Below, piece by piece: positions 1 to 9,192 of a DNA stretch of 64,000 bases. A program made the translations under genes and the position numbers. The stretch spans positions 62,001 through 126,000 of the forward strand of contig NZ_JANHOF010000012.1 in assembly GCF_024498075.1 (NCBI RefSeq), given 5' to 3'. The first letter of the stretch is position 1, and every line of letters begins with the position of its first letter. The notes beneath the pieces were generated by a model. It saw only the letters and a list, made by a program, of their open reading frames with translations. It was not told where the DNA came from and ran no database searches. Source of the DNA: Paenibacillus mendelii. GTDB taxonomy: Bacteria > Bacillota > Bacilli > Paenibacillales > Paenibacillaceae.

Positions 1-85
1 AAAATAATCGTGTGTAACACGGATACACTTAGAAATATACTCGACGCAATTAGACCATAATGCCGGTAAACCTGCACAGCTAAGG

Positions 86-98
86 TTCGCCTCCACCA
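86..98 (+). other. tmRNA-3'-end-like fragment (weak)
   Basis: The 13 bases TTCGCCTCCACCA resemble the usual 3' terminus of bacterial tmRNA genes, and a terminator follows 12 bases later. The preceding bases lack a T-arm (no GGTTCGANTCC), so this is not an intact tmRNA or tRNA end. It could be a remnant attachment core left by an element that integrates into ssrA, or chance. Confidence 0.2.
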
Positions 99-109
99 AT
101 ATCATGAGA

Positions 110-137
110 AAAGCGACCATGTTAGGTCGCTTTTTGC
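110..137 (+). terminator. Intrinsic terminator of an upstream transcript
   Basis: AAAGCGACC and GGTCGCTTT form a 9-bp stem with a 6-base loop, followed by a T-run. It ends whatever transcript enters the window from the left and isolates the mechanosensitive channel gene. Confidence 0.8.
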
Positions 138-222
138 GTTTTCGATTCAATGCGGGTAGTAAAACCGCAACGGTGTGGTTGCTGGGATTTTGAGGACTCT
201 GTCGATGGAAGAAATATGAAAA

Positions 223-251
223 TTGCCTAGTATCTAAAACTAATCTATAAT
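223..251 (+). promoter_or_regulatory. Sigma-A-type promoter of the mechanosensitive channel gene
   Basis: TTGCCT at 223-228 and a perfect TATAAT at 246-251 are separated by 17 bases. The start codon of the downstream gene lies about 38 bases after the -10 box, with an AGGAGG ribosome binding site between. Confidence 0.7.
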
Positions 252-288
252 AGTAGGCTAATTAATATACGCGGCTTAGGAGGAAACA

Positions 289-1542
289 ATGGGATTTATT
301 AAAGATCAACTAGACGGATATGGCATGAGTGAACAAACCATTGGTTATCTTTCGAATATAATTATGGTTGTATGGATAGCTGTGGTGTGCATACTGGCAA
401 ATTTCATAACCAAAAAAATCGTGCTGAAGACGATTATTCATATCGTTCATAACAACCGGTATACGTGGGACAATATCATTGTGGAGAAAAAAGTGTTCCA
501 CAAGCTGTCTCATCTCGTACCAGCGATCATTATCTACTATTCTGCGTCCATCTTTCCGGCATATCAAACCTTGATTGAAAAAGCCGCATTAACTTATTTG
601 ATTATCGTGACCATCACGGCGCTTAATGCGTTGTTCAACGCTTTCGAGGCTATTTATCGCTCGTTTGAGGTCTCTAAGATCAGGCCGATCAAGGGATACA
701 TTCAGGTTGCCAAGATCGTTCTATTTATCATCGGCGGCATTGTGGTGATCTCGAATCTCATCGGTCAGAACCCGTTGATTATTCTCAGCGGACTAGGTGC
801 ATTGTCGGCCGTTCTGATGCTCGTGTTTAAGGATTCAATCCTGGGCCTGGTGGCAGGTGTTCAATTATCTTCAAATGATATGGTGCACGTAGGCGACTGG
901 ATTGAAATGCCCAAATATAATGCCGACGGTGACGTGATCGACATTACATTGAATACGGTAAAGGTCATGAATTTCGATAAAACGATCACCATGATTCCCA
1001 GCTATGCCCTCATTTCAGATTCGTTTAAAAATTGGAGAGGGATGCAAGCATCCGGCGGCAGAAGGATTAAGCGAAGCGTCTATATAGATACGAACAGCAT
1101 CTCTTTTTGTACGGAGAAAATGATTGAGGAATTTCAGAAGATTCACTACCTTACCGAATATATCACGACAAGAGTAGATGAAATCAACGCGTACAACATG
1201 GAACGTCAAATTAATACGGAAATCAAAGTGAATGGGAGACAACTTACGAACATTGGCGTATTCAGAATGTATATCCATCAATATCTCAGGAATCATCCGA
1301 AAATTCATAAGGATATGACGCTGATTGTAAGGCAGTTAGCGCCGGGAGATAACGGGCTGCCCTTGGAAATCTACGCTTTCAGCAATGATACCAACTGGGG
1401 GGTATATGAATCGATCCAGGCGGACATCTTTGATCACATTTTTGCAGTAGCGCCGACATTTGGACTTCGTGCCTTCCAAAATCCAACGGGCCATGATATT
1501 ACCCGTTTAAAAGAAAGCACTGAATATGTGCCGGAATATTGA
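289..1542 (+). CDS. MscS-family mechanosensitive ion channel (YbdG-like)
   Basis: Membrane channel of the small-conductance mechanosensitive (MscS) superfamily, which releases solutes on osmotic downshift. The 417 residues fit the YbdG/MscM subgroup (about 415 residues). I see hydrophobic segments near residues 21-42, 72-95, 102-122, 136-160 and a final glycine/alanine-rich pore-lining helix at about 161-195 (GLGALSAVLMLVFKDSILG), then the soluble beta domain beginning at VGDWIEMP and an alpha/beta C-terminal part. The start has an AGGAGG site 7 bases upstream and its own promoter, so it is probably monocistronic. The physiological trigger cannot be read from the sequence. Confidence 0.88.
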   Translation: MGFIKDQLDGYGMSEQTIGYLSNIIMVVWIAVVCILANFITKKIVLKTIIHIVHNNRYTWDNIIVEKKVFHKLSHLVPAIIIYYSASIFPAYQTLIEKAALTYLIIVTITALNALFNAFEAIYRSFEVSKIRPIKGYIQVAKIVLFIIGGIVVISNLIGQNPLIILSGLGALSAVLMLVFKDSILGLVAGVQLSSNDMVHVGDWIEMPKYNADGDVIDITLNTVKVMNFDKTITMIPSYALISDSFKNWRGMQASGGRRIKRSVYIDTNSISFCTEKMIEEFQKIHYLTEYITTRVDEINAYNMERQINTEIKVNGRQLTNIGVFRMYIHQYLRNHPKIHKDMTLIVRQLAPGDNGLPLEIYAFSNDTNWGVYESIQADIFDHIFAVAPTFGLRAFQNPTGHDITRLKESTEYVPEY

Positions 1543-1613
1543 GGTCAACTAAACACGGATATCGGATACGAGCGTCAGCGCCCGGCTCTGGCATGCAGGC
1601 ATAAAACGAAAAC

Positions 1614-1655
1614 AATGGCGGTACAGAGCGAATCTCTGTACCGCCATTCATTCTA
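1614..1655 (-). terminator. Terminator of the module-1 binding-protein gene
   Basis: AATGGCGGTACAGAG and CTCTGTACCGCCATT form a perfect 15-bp stem (1614-1648) with a 5-base loop. Read on the minus strand it is followed by a T-rich tract, so it ends the transcript of the minus-strand binding-protein gene; it may work on both strands. Confidence 0.8.
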
Positions 1656-1666
1656 TATAATAGTGA

Positions 1667-3364
1667 TTATTTCTGAGATACGGACTGGAACCATTCATTG
1701 ACTTCCTTCGTTACTTGTTCACCGCCGTTTTTCTTCCAGCTGGCAACGAATTCGTCGAAGGTGTCCACAGGCAATTTGCCATAAATGATTTTATTGAAGG
1801 TTTCCAGCTCAGATTGACGCAGCAGGTTCCACTTCTCAATCATGGTAGGCGTTGCAGCGCCTGTGAAGTAGTTTTGCTTGCGAATGTCGATTTGGGACAT
1901 GACGACCTTCGCGGCATACCAGTTCTCAGGTTTGCGGAATTGCGCCTGCTGCTTCTCGTAAGGAGTTACCGCTTTTTCTCCGTTCGCCAGCTTGACCAGT
2001 GTAGTCATATAGAGGTTCGGAATTCGGGCAGGACCTGTGATGTACGGGAATTTGTCAAAGAAATCTTTAATCTTATCTTTATCGCTTGTAGGCGCGCCAT
2101 CTACCATGTCCCAGTCATAGCCTTGAGCGAAGCCGTATTCGTACTTGCTGCCTGCCGCCGGATTAGCCAGGTTATCAAGCAAATAATTGTAATAGAGAAT
2201 AAGGGCTTCGGGATGCTTCGCGTCCTTATTGATCATAAAGGAGCTGTTAACGCCCGAGTTTTGCCATTTCGTACCGCTTAATCCATCTGGTCCCGCAGGT
2301 ACAGGATAGGCTTTATATTGCGAGCCCGGCACGTTTTTCAACAGGTCTGGAGCCGGCCAGTCCGGAACCCAGTTTGCGCCCGGCAGGATGCCCGCACTTC
2401 CTTTGGTCCATAGTTCCGCGGATTTCCCTTCGTCCCACAGCGCAGAATCGGGATGAATGTAACCCTTCTCCATCCATTCCTGCAGCTTGGTTAACGCTTG
2501 CTTGGCTCCCGGATTCACAGAACCGTATTCCAGATTGCCATTCGCATCTTTATTCCACTGTTCTTGCACGGAGCCATAGGCGCCGAACAGCCAGTCAAGA
2601 GAGCCCATCCACGTGTTTGTATTGCTTTTCAACGAAATAGCAAGCGGATAGACGTCCTTGGGAGCCAGTCCGTCAGGATTCTGGTTCTTGAATTTGTCCA
2701 TAATGTTTTCTAGATCGGCTACCGTTTTGGGAGCTTCCAGCTTAAGCTTCGTCATCCAGTCTTCGCGAAGCCACAGCACGGTATCATCGTTGTCCGTATA
2801 CTCCATGATCGGCAGGTTCCATTTCTTCCCGTCCTTGGTAAACGGGTACCACAGCTCAGGATTCTGAGCGGCATGGTCCTTCCACGTTTGATTCGCGTAT
2901 TTCTCGAACAGCTCATCGATCGGAAGGAAATTTCCAGAATCGATAAGCTGGTTTGTCAATACGGAATCGGTAGGCACCATGACGAAGTCTGGCAGCTTCT
3001 CGCCGGACGTAAGTGCAAGCTGGAGCTGCTGCTTGTATTGATCAGCACCCGCCGGATACCACGTGTTCTTATGCTTAAGACCCAGCGTCTCGAGCATCCA
3101 ACGGTCGTGAACGTTATTTTCCTTCGTTTCACCCTTGGTATATTCCCTTGGCATAATAACGGTGCTGATCTCAATCGGCGGATCGTATTTGCCTTTATCG
3201 AAAGCAAGATCAGCTTCGGATTTCGTTGGCGAGTCCGATGCCCCTGCAGGGCTTTCCGTGTTCGGGCTAGCCGCCTTATTCCCTTCATCGTTTGCCTTGC
3301 TGCAAGCTGACACAATAAGCATCAAGACGATGAGCGGCAGCCATATTTTCATCATTCTACTCAT
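1667..3364 (-). CDS. Extracellular sugar-binding lipoprotein, CUT1 ABC transporter (module 1)
   Basis: Solute receptor of a carbohydrate ABC importer (family 1 binding protein, LplA-like). The 565-residue precursor starts with a lipoprotein signal (hydrophobic core, then lipobox IVSAC), so it should be lipid-anchored at Cys21 on the outer face of the membrane, followed by a Ser/Asn/Glu-rich linker. The rest is the two-lobe fold typical of large Paenibacillus binding proteins for oligosaccharides. It lies 108 bases downstream of the response-regulator gene on the same strand, and the matching permeases are divergent at 7037-8902. No ATPase is nearby; as usual for CUT1 systems a shared MsmX-type ATPase elsewhere probably energises it. 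The ligand is unknown. Confidence 0.88.
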   Translation of the reverse strand: MSRMMKIWLPLIVLMLIVSACSKANDEGNKAASPNTESPAGASDSPTKSEADLAFDKGKYDPPIEISTVIMPREYTKGETKENNVHDRWMLETLGLKHKNTWYPAGADQYKQQLQLALTSGEKLPDFVMVPTDSVLTNQLIDSGNFLPIDELFEKYANQTWKDHAAQNPELWYPFTKDGKKWNLPIMEYTDNDDTVLWLREDWMTKLKLEAPKTVADLENIMDKFKNQNPDGLAPKDVYPLAISLKSNTNTWMGSLDWLFGAYGSVQEQWNKDANGNLEYGSVNPGAKQALTKLQEWMEKGYIHPDSALWDEGKSAELWTKGSAGILPGANWVPDWPAPDLLKNVPGSQYKAYPVPAGPDGLSGTKWQNSGVNSSFMINKDAKHPEALILYYNYLLDNLANPAAGSKYEYGFAQGYDWDMVDGAPTSDKDKIKDFFDKFPYITGPARIPNLYMTTLVKLANGEKAVTPYEKQQAQFRKPENWYAAKVVMSQIDIRKQNYFTGAATPTMIEKWNLLRQSELETFNKIIYGKLPVDTFDEFVASWKKNGGEQVTKEVNEWFQSVSQK

Positions 3365-3472
3365 TTTGATTATCCCCCTGCGATGTAAGATGAGTTCTAG
3401 TGTTACTTTATCAATTGGCCCAGGAGGTCATCTATATGAATTTATCAGTTTCCATAGGACTCTGTTATGTTG

Positions 3473-5077
3473 TTAATGTTCTTCCCTAAATTCTTGCGGT
3501 GTCGATCCAAACTGCCGCTTAAACACCTTGATGAAGTAAGCCGGATCCAAATAGCCGATCTCGGTGCTGATCTCATAGACCTTCTTGTCGGTCGTCTTCA
3601 GCTTGTGGCAGGCGGTCTCCATCCGAAGACGGAAGACGAAATCGCTTACGCCTTCCCCGGTCTCATATTTATACAGCTTGGAGAGATGGGTGGGATGAAG
3701 ACTTACATGATCGGCGAGCGCCCGCAGCGAGACGTCGAGATGCAGGTTCGACTCTACGAATCGCTGGATTTTCTTAACGTACACGGAGCGAATATCCTTG
3801 ACGTCCTCGGATGCCCGTTCCTGCAGCTTGCCCAGTGCGCCAAAGGACCAGCTCCGAAGCTTGCCGATGGAAGCGAACGCCTCTCCGGTTTGAAGAAGCT
3901 GGAAGTCCTGCTCTAGCAGTCCCTCAAGCGTATGTCCATTGCGATGGCAATAATACGTATAGGAGGATGCGATCATATACCCCGCCTCCAGGCAATGCTC
4001 CCAGGAATCCGACCACTTCGCTTCGAGCTCTGCGAACACCTGATTCAGTTTCTCTTCCGCGGACTCCCAGCGTCCGGCCTCGAGCAAATTTTTCAATCCC
4101 GGAGGGGCGTGGACGGTGTCCAGCACCCCGTAGGACACATGGTTATCCAAGTCGCTGGCGCGCATGACGAATTCCCGTTCATCTCCGACGATTTGCCTGA
4201 AGTGAGCGAGCGCATGGCGATACCGGTCGGATAGCCTGTCCGGGAAAGGGAAGGACTCCGACATGACAATGGATAGGGAGCCTTTCAAGAACTGCTTTAC
4301 TTTGGATTGAAGCTGCATCGCAGATTTCTCCAGGTTCATTTCATTCCCGGAGCTCTGTCCATCCTTAACTTGCAGCAAAATAGCCAGATAACCATGATCG
4401 TCCTTGACGCCCCATACGTAGGCCACATCGCCAAAAATCTCTTCGGCCATATTAATAATGGCGTACTCCAAGAGATGCTGTCCATTGTTACGGTATTGCT
4501 CGAACTCATCTTCCATACGGACGAGCATGAGCGCACAGCTCCCGAAGCGGAAGGGCAGGTCATAGTTCTCGAGCTTGCGCTTCCATTCGTCATGAGGAAG
4601 CCGCTCTCCCCGCAAAGCGCTTTGCAGCAGCTGGCCGCGCAGCAGCGGGAGATTTTCCCGGAGTATACTCCCCATTCGCTCGTAAGAGGTGACGTGCTCC
4701 CATTCTGTCTGCAACTGGTCAATGGCGGACTTCACTGCACCGAGCAATTCGGTGTCCGTTGGCGGTTTAAGCAAATAGTCGACGGCCTGATTCCGGAGCG
4801 CTTCCTTCGTATATTCATAATCCGAATAACCCGATAGAATGATGCATTTGATCTTCTTGTCGCGCTCGCGGATTTTTTCGATCAGCTCTATACCCGTCAT
4901 CTCCGGCATAAGGACATCGGAAATGACGATGTCAATGGGGTAGGTATCGAGTATGTCCAGCGCCGCTTGTGCGGAATACGCTTTGTGAACGTGTTCGATG
5001 CCCAGCGTATGCCAAGGCTTGGTCGTGGATAAGTTGTCTACCCAGTGGGCTTCGTCATCAACGATGATCATTTGCAT
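3473..5077 (-). CDS. YesN-type response regulator, REC + AraC HTH (module 1)
   Basis: Cytoplasmic transcription activator of a two-component system. I place the start at the ATG at 5077 (MQMIIVDDE), giving 534 residues; it has an AAGGAG site 9 bases upstream and puts the receiver domain at the N-terminus, whereas the open frame extends 55 codons further without a plausible start. Receiver domain about 1-120 with acidic pair DD and phosphoacceptor Asp54 (VISDVLMPEM); long variable middle region; C-terminal AraC/XylS double helix-turn-helix over the last 100 residues (HPTHLSKLYKYETGEG, GYLDPAYFIKVFKRQFG). It overlaps the kinase gene by 20 bases. It probably activates the binding-protein and permease genes. 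Confidence 0.92.
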   Translation of the reverse strand: MQMIIVDDEAHWVDNLSTTKPWHTLGIEHVHKAYSAQAALDILDTYPIDIVISDVLMPEMTGIELIEKIRERDKKIKCIILSGYSDYEYTKEALRNQAVDYLLKPPTDTELLGAVKSAIDQLQTEWEHVTSYERMGSILRENLPLLRGQLLQSALRGERLPHDEWKRKLENYDLPFRFGSCALMLVRMEDEFEQYRNNGQHLLEYAIINMAEEIFGDVAYVWGVKDDHGYLAILLQVKDGQSSGNEMNLEKSAMQLQSKVKQFLKGSLSIVMSESFPFPDRLSDRYRHALAHFRQIVGDEREFVMRASDLDNHVSYGVLDTVHAPPGLKNLLEAGRWESAEEKLNQVFAELEAKWSDSWEHCLEAGYMIASSYTYYCHRNGHTLEGLLEQDFQLLQTGEAFASIGKLRSWSFGALGKLQERASEDVKDIRSVYVKKIQRFVESNLHLDVSLRALADHVSLHPTHLSKLYKYETGEGVSDFVFRLRMETACHKLKTTDKKVYEISTEIGYLDPAYFIKVFKRQFGSTPQEFREEH

Positions 5078-6893
5078 GTGAGGATTCTCCTTCATGATGG
5101 GAATGTTGGTTCTGAATAGGTGATGGCGGAAGTTCCCAGATGATTGCTGTCTGAAAGCCTCCGAGATCGGATTGTGAAAAAATAAGCTGCGATTTATCAC
5201 CGAATTGATGGATGAGCCGCTGATTCGTATTCCAGAAGCCATATCCGGTATCGTCCTGCAGCGGCTGCTTCATGGTGCGGTTAAGCAGATCCAGCTGCTC
5301 CTCGGTCATTCCCGGACCATCGTCATCGACATAGAGCTTGCAGAACCCTTCAGTCATGACGCCTTTAATTCGGATTTCTCCGGAGGAATAGGATTTTCCA
5401 ACCCCGTGAATAACCGCGTTCTCGATAATAGGCTGAAGCAGCAGCCGCGGAACCTGCTGATGGAGCATTTCGTCTGGAATGTCGATATGGTAATGAATCC
5501 GGCCGTTGCGAAGCTTCTGAATATCCAAGTAATTGATGATCAATTGAATTTCTTCGTTCAAAGACGCCGTCGGCCGCTCCAGGCGTGTCATGTACCGATA
5601 ATAAGCGCTTAAATTGTGACCCATCGAAACAACAGCCTCTTCATCCTTCATTTGAGCCATATTAATCATATAACCGATACAGTTGTACAGGAAATGGGGA
5701 TTAATCTGAGCCTGCAATTGCTTTAAGGTCGCTTCTCTTGCCCGGAGCTTCTCGTTCAGTACATTCTCGATGAGGCTTTGGATTTGCTGCGACATATCAT
5801 TGAACCGGTAGAATAAGAAGGCAAACTCGTTGTTTACGTTAGAGCTGATCCGTACCGAGAAGTCTCCCCGCTGCACGCTCTGCAGACCATGAATAAGCTT
5901 GCGGATCGGAATCTGAACGTTTCGATACAGCAGCACGGACGAGGAGATGCCAACCACGAGGAGCAATGCCATCGCTACATAAAACAAATTACGGCTAGAG
6001 GAGATGGGCCCCAATATTTGATCGAGCGGTACAATGTCTACCAGATACCATCCCAATGAAAGCGATTTCACTGCACTGATCAGATAACGCTGGTTATCGA
6101 TTTCAACATCTTCCTGCATCGTATTCTCCCAGCTTCTTGCATCGAGAAATTGCACGAGCTTATTTGTAAGCTCCGTATCGGCGCTGCGGTTCAGGATCGG
6201 CGCTTCACCCTCCTGATAGAATATCGGATCGCCTTGTCCCCCGGCCTTATAGGTGTCCAGCATGTTCTGTATGTTCTCTTGCCGAAAGCTTGATTTTACA
6301 ACTAAATTGCTGCCTCTAAGCGTATCCTGCTGTCCGAAGGAATCGCTATAAAACCAATGAAATGCTTTCGGAAGCTGCTGTGCGTCCTCTTGCCCGTCAC
6401 CGTATGTCCACTTGCCCGTTACATTCTTTTTCAAATAGTCCTCGTCATAGTTCACCATGATGTCCGCATTGGAAATGGCCTCTTTGTTCTGTTGTGAGTA
6501 GACGGTGAACTCGACCGGCCATATATTCATAACACCGGATTGCAGCCTCATCTTCTCCTGAATGATGTATCTCGTCTGCATCCGGTCATAACGGTCATCC
6601 CAGATGTTTAATCCGTTGAATTTGCGAACGTTCGGGTCACGCGAGAATGTCACCACAAAATCCATCGTCTGATTAACCCGCGAATCGATCTGGCTGGAGA
6701 GAAAGGAAAGCTGTTTAATATTCGAAGCCTTGAGCTCTTTATTAATGACATTCGAAGAGACTCCGTTGGAGTAGGTGAAGAAGATAATGACCGGAATGAA
6801 GAGAATGATGATCAGCCCGTTCGTTTTCGCAAACAAGCTCATCCTGGAACCTATGCTTCTCCTGAAAATGTTGATGCCTCTGCCTGACTTCAT
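5058..6893 (-). CDS. YesM-type sensor histidine kinase (module 1)
   Basis: Membrane sensor kinase of 611 residues. N-terminal transmembrane helix near residues 27-46, a roughly 250-residue extracytoplasmic sensor region of the kind seen in Paenibacillus sugar-sensing kinases, second helix (FYVAMALLLVVGISSSVLLY), HAMP linker, then the His_kinase domain with the phosphoacceptor His around residue 400 in INPHFLYN, and a C-terminal HATPase with N-box ENAVIHG and G-box DDGPGM. The start at 6893 has a GGAGG site 8 bases upstream. First gene of the minus-strand kinase, regulator, binding-protein operon. The signal is probably an extracellular saccharide; this is inferred from context. Confidence 0.92.
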   Translation of the reverse strand: MKSGRGINIFRRSIGSRMSLFAKTNGLIIILFIPVIIFFTYSNGVSSNVINKELKASNIKQLSFLSSQIDSRVNQTMDFVVTFSRDPNVRKFNGLNIWDDRYDRMQTRYIIQEKMRLQSGVMNIWPVEFTVYSQQNKEAISNADIMVNYDEDYLKKNVTGKWTYGDGQEDAQQLPKAFHWFYSDSFGQQDTLRGSNLVVKSSFRQENIQNMLDTYKAGGQGDPIFYQEGEAPILNRSADTELTNKLVQFLDARSWENTMQEDVEIDNQRYLISAVKSLSLGWYLVDIVPLDQILGPISSSRNLFYVAMALLLVVGISSSVLLYRNVQIPIRKLIHGLQSVQRGDFSVRISSNVNNEFAFLFYRFNDMSQQIQSLIENVLNEKLRAREATLKQLQAQINPHFLYNCIGYMINMAQMKDEEAVVSMGHNLSAYYRYMTRLERPTASLNEEIQLIINYLDIQKLRNGRIHYHIDIPDEMLHQQVPRLLLQPIIENAVIHGVGKSYSSGEIRIKGVMTEGFCKLYVDDDGPGMTEEQLDLLNRTMKQPLQDDTGYGFWNTNQRLIHQFGDKSQLIFSQSDLGGFQTAIIWELPPSPIQNQHSHHEGESSHANDHR

Positions 6894-7036
6894 ACGTCAT
6901 CCCTCCGATAAGTACCATGACAAAACCCTATCGATCCTAATAATGTCTTATAGTTTCTGGATCATGCGCGCTGATAATATATATAGCAGGGCTTCGCCTC
7001 ATATACAAATGGGATTTTATAGAAGGGGAGAATACG
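6894..7036. promoter_or_regulatory. Divergent control region of sugar module 1
   Basis: This 143-base AT-rich gap separates the kinase operon (minus) from the permease genes (plus) and must hold both promoters. I see AT-rich -10-like tracts around 6972-6985 but no clear operator that I would commit to. Confidence 0.5.
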
Positions 7037-7987
7037 ATGGACCAGATGATGACTTCAGATCCCAACATCAAGGCTGCACGAATAGCCAATAAGCAAAAAG
7101 GAAACAGAGTGCCGTGGGTGCTGCATCTTATGGTGCTGCCGGCTGCATTGTTCGTTTTCGTTTTTTCCTATATACCGATGTCCGGTATTGTGATGGCCTT
7201 TCAGGATTATAAGGCTGCACTGGGAATTACCGGCTCTCCGTTCGTCGGGTTGAAGCATTTTCGATACATGTTTGAAAATGACTACTTTATGAAAATCACC
7301 TGGAATACGGTGCTGTTCGCTTGTTCCAAGATCGTTCTCAATTTAATCATTCCGTTTGGCTTCGCTTTGTTATTAAACGAAGTCCGCAATATGGGGTTTA
7401 AGCGGTCGATCCAGACGCTCGTCTACCTGCCGCACTTTCTATCGTGGGTCACCCTTGGGGGAATATTGATCGACTTGCTCGCGCAAACCGGCATTATCAA
7501 TTTGTTCTTGACGAACGTGTTTGGTATAAAACCGATCTTCTTCTTAGGCGACGGCACCTGGTTCCGGCTGACGATTATTTTCAGCGATGTTTGGAAGGAA
7601 TTCGGCTTTAACACGATTATCTTCCTTGCCGCGCTTGCCGGAATCAATCCGGCCCTGTATGAGGCGGCTGAAGTCGACGGCGCAAGCCGCTTGAAGCAAA
7701 CGATGCATATCACCATTCCTTCGCTCATTCCGATTCTGATCGTCGTTGCGACGCTGGCACTTGGCAATGTGCTGAATGCGAACTTCGACCAAGTATTCAA
7801 TCTCTATAGCCCGATGATCTATCAACAAGGGGATATTATCGATACCTTCGTCTATCGGGAAGGCCTGCTAAGCGGGCAATTCAGCTTCGCAACGGCTGTC
7901 AGCTTGTTCAAATCCATGATCAGCTTAATCCTAATCGTCGTATCCTACCGCCTCGCCTACAAATTTGCTGGATATCGTATTTTCTAG
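7037..7987 (+). CDS. Sugar ABC transporter permease, LplB-like (module 1)
   Basis: Inner-membrane permease subunit (BPD_transp_1 fold) of a CUT1 carbohydrate importer, 316 residues. Six hydrophobic segments, the first at about 33-55 (LHLMVLPAALFVFVFSYIPM), and the ATPase-coupling EAA loop YEAAEVDGASRLKQTMHITI near residue 213. The start has a GGGGAG site 8 bases upstream. It is followed 42 bases later by the second permease. It should pair with the divergent lipoprotein at 1667-3364. Confidence 0.92.
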   Translation: MDQMMTSDPNIKAARIANKQKGNRVPWVLHLMVLPAALFVFVFSYIPMSGIVMAFQDYKAALGITGSPFVGLKHFRYMFENDYFMKITWNTVLFACSKIVLNLIIPFGFALLLNEVRNMGFKRSIQTLVYLPHFLSWVTLGGILIDLLAQTGIINLFLTNVFGIKPIFFLGDGTWFRLTIIFSDVWKEFGFNTIIFLAALAGINPALYEAAEVDGASRLKQTMHITIPSLIPILIVVATLALGNVLNANFDQVFNLYSPMIYQQGDIIDTFVYREGLLSGQFSFATAVSLFKSMISLILIVVSYRLAYKFAGYRIF

Positions 7988-8029
7988 CACGAATAGATCG
8001 GATCAGCTGACTGGAAAGGGTGACTGCTC

Positions 8030-8902
8030 GTGTATCATAAAACAATGCCTTATCGCATATTTAGTGTGTTCAACTATTTCTTGCTGGCCATCATCTCTAT
8101 CGGGTGCTTGCTGCCGCTGTACCACTTGCTGATGGTTTCCTTCAGCGATACATCTGCTGCCAACGCAGGGCTCGTTACATTTTGGCCCATCGGCTTTACA
8201 CTCGATGCATACGTCAAAACCTTCGATAATGCCAACTTTATTACATCGCTCTGGGTATCCGTCAAGCGAACCATTCTTGGAACGGCGCTTGCTCTGGCGG
8301 TAAACTCCGCGGCGGCCTATGCGCTTTCCAAGGATAACCGTGTGTTTCGCGGAAGGAACATCTACCTGTGGTATTTTGTCATTACGATGCTGTTCAATGC
8401 AGGCCTCATTCCAAGCTATATTCTTATACTAAAGCTCGGTTTGCTCAATAATCTGCTTGCCTTGATTCTCCCGGGCCTTGTCTCGGTCTATAATTTGATT
8501 CTGCTCTTGAATTTCTTTCGCACCGTCCCCAAGGAGCTGGAGGAAGCCACCTTTATAGACGGTGCCGGACATTTCCGAAGTTTTATCTCCATCTATCTGC
8601 CCATCTCGCTGCCGGCCCTTGCAACGATCGCCTTGTTCACGATGGTGGGACACTGGAATTCCTATTTCGACGGTCTTATCTATATGAAGGGAGTGGAGAA
8701 TCTCCCGCTTGCCAGCTTCATGCAGACGCTTATCGTCCAAGGAAGCACAACGGGCTTCGATCCTGCCGTTATCGCCAATATGTCGCAGCGAACGCTCCGG
8801 GCCTCTCAGATTTTCATCGGCGCTCTCCCGATCCTGATCGTATATCCGTTTCTGCAGCGTTTCTTTGTCAAAGGCATTGTCATCGGCGCTGTAAAGGAGT
8901 AG
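8030..8902 (+). CDS. Sugar ABC transporter permease, LplC-like (module 1)
   Basis: Second permease subunit of the module-1 CUT1 importer, 290 residues with six predicted helices and an EAA loop (EEATFIDGAGHFRSFISIYL). The start taken is a GTG at 8030, preceded by an AAAGGGTG tract; an in-frame ATG at 8045 is the alternative. The C-terminal FVKGIVIGAVKE is the characteristic end of LplC/YtcP-type permeases. It ends the plus-strand half of the module and a strong terminator follows. Confidence 0.92.
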   Translation: MYHKTMPYRIFSVFNYFLLAIISIGCLLPLYHLLMVSFSDTSAANAGLVTFWPIGFTLDAYVKTFDNANFITSLWVSVKRTILGTALALAVNSAAAYALSKDNRVFRGRNIYLWYFVITMLFNAGLIPSYILILKLGLLNNLLALILPGLVSVYNLILLLNFFRTVPKELEEATFIDGAGHFRSFISIYLPISLPALATIALFTMVGHWNSYFDGLIYMKGVENLPLASFMQTLIVQGSTTGFDPAVIANMSQRTLRASQIFIGALPILIVYPFLQRFFVKGIVIGAVKE

Positions 8903-8923
8903 GGGCTTGTAGACACCGACCGT

Positions 8924-8977
8924 ATTAAACAAGCTGGTGCCGGTACTGAACCGGAGCCGGCTTGTTTAATTTTCTTT
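8924..8977 (+). terminator. Intrinsic terminator of the module-1 permease operon
   Basis: ATTAAACAAGC and GCTTGTTTAAT pair perfectly, and an inner CCGG/CCGG stem extends the hairpin; TTTTCTTT follows. It lies 22 bases after the permease stop codon. Confidence 0.85.
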
Positions 8978-9062
8978 GTGGACGACGGTTGTTATCAAGA
9001 TCTATGTAAGCCGCTTTTCAGGTCGGGAGAGGATGAAGTCGAATTGGCAGCTAATTGAATGT

Positions 9063-9090
9063 AAACCCGCTCATTGAGCGGGTTTTTGCT
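9063..9090 (+). terminator. Second intrinsic terminator before hpd
   Basis: AAACCCGCTC and GAGCGGGTTT form a 10-bp stem with a 3-base loop, followed by a T-run. It stands about 100 bases before hpd. It is either a back-up terminator or the end of a short untranslated transcript between 8978 and 9063. Confidence 0.8.
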
Positions 9091-9192
9091 TTGCAGCGAA
9101 AATGTGTCGGTTCGTGCATTGTGATGCCGGACGCTTTTGCCGGATTTTCTGAATAGAATATACGAGGAATTCCATTCCAAGGGGGCTGCAGC

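Noticed and set aside
86-98. Intact tmRNA or tRNA gene end
   Set aside because: No T-arm, acceptor partner or tag-reading frame can be found around it.
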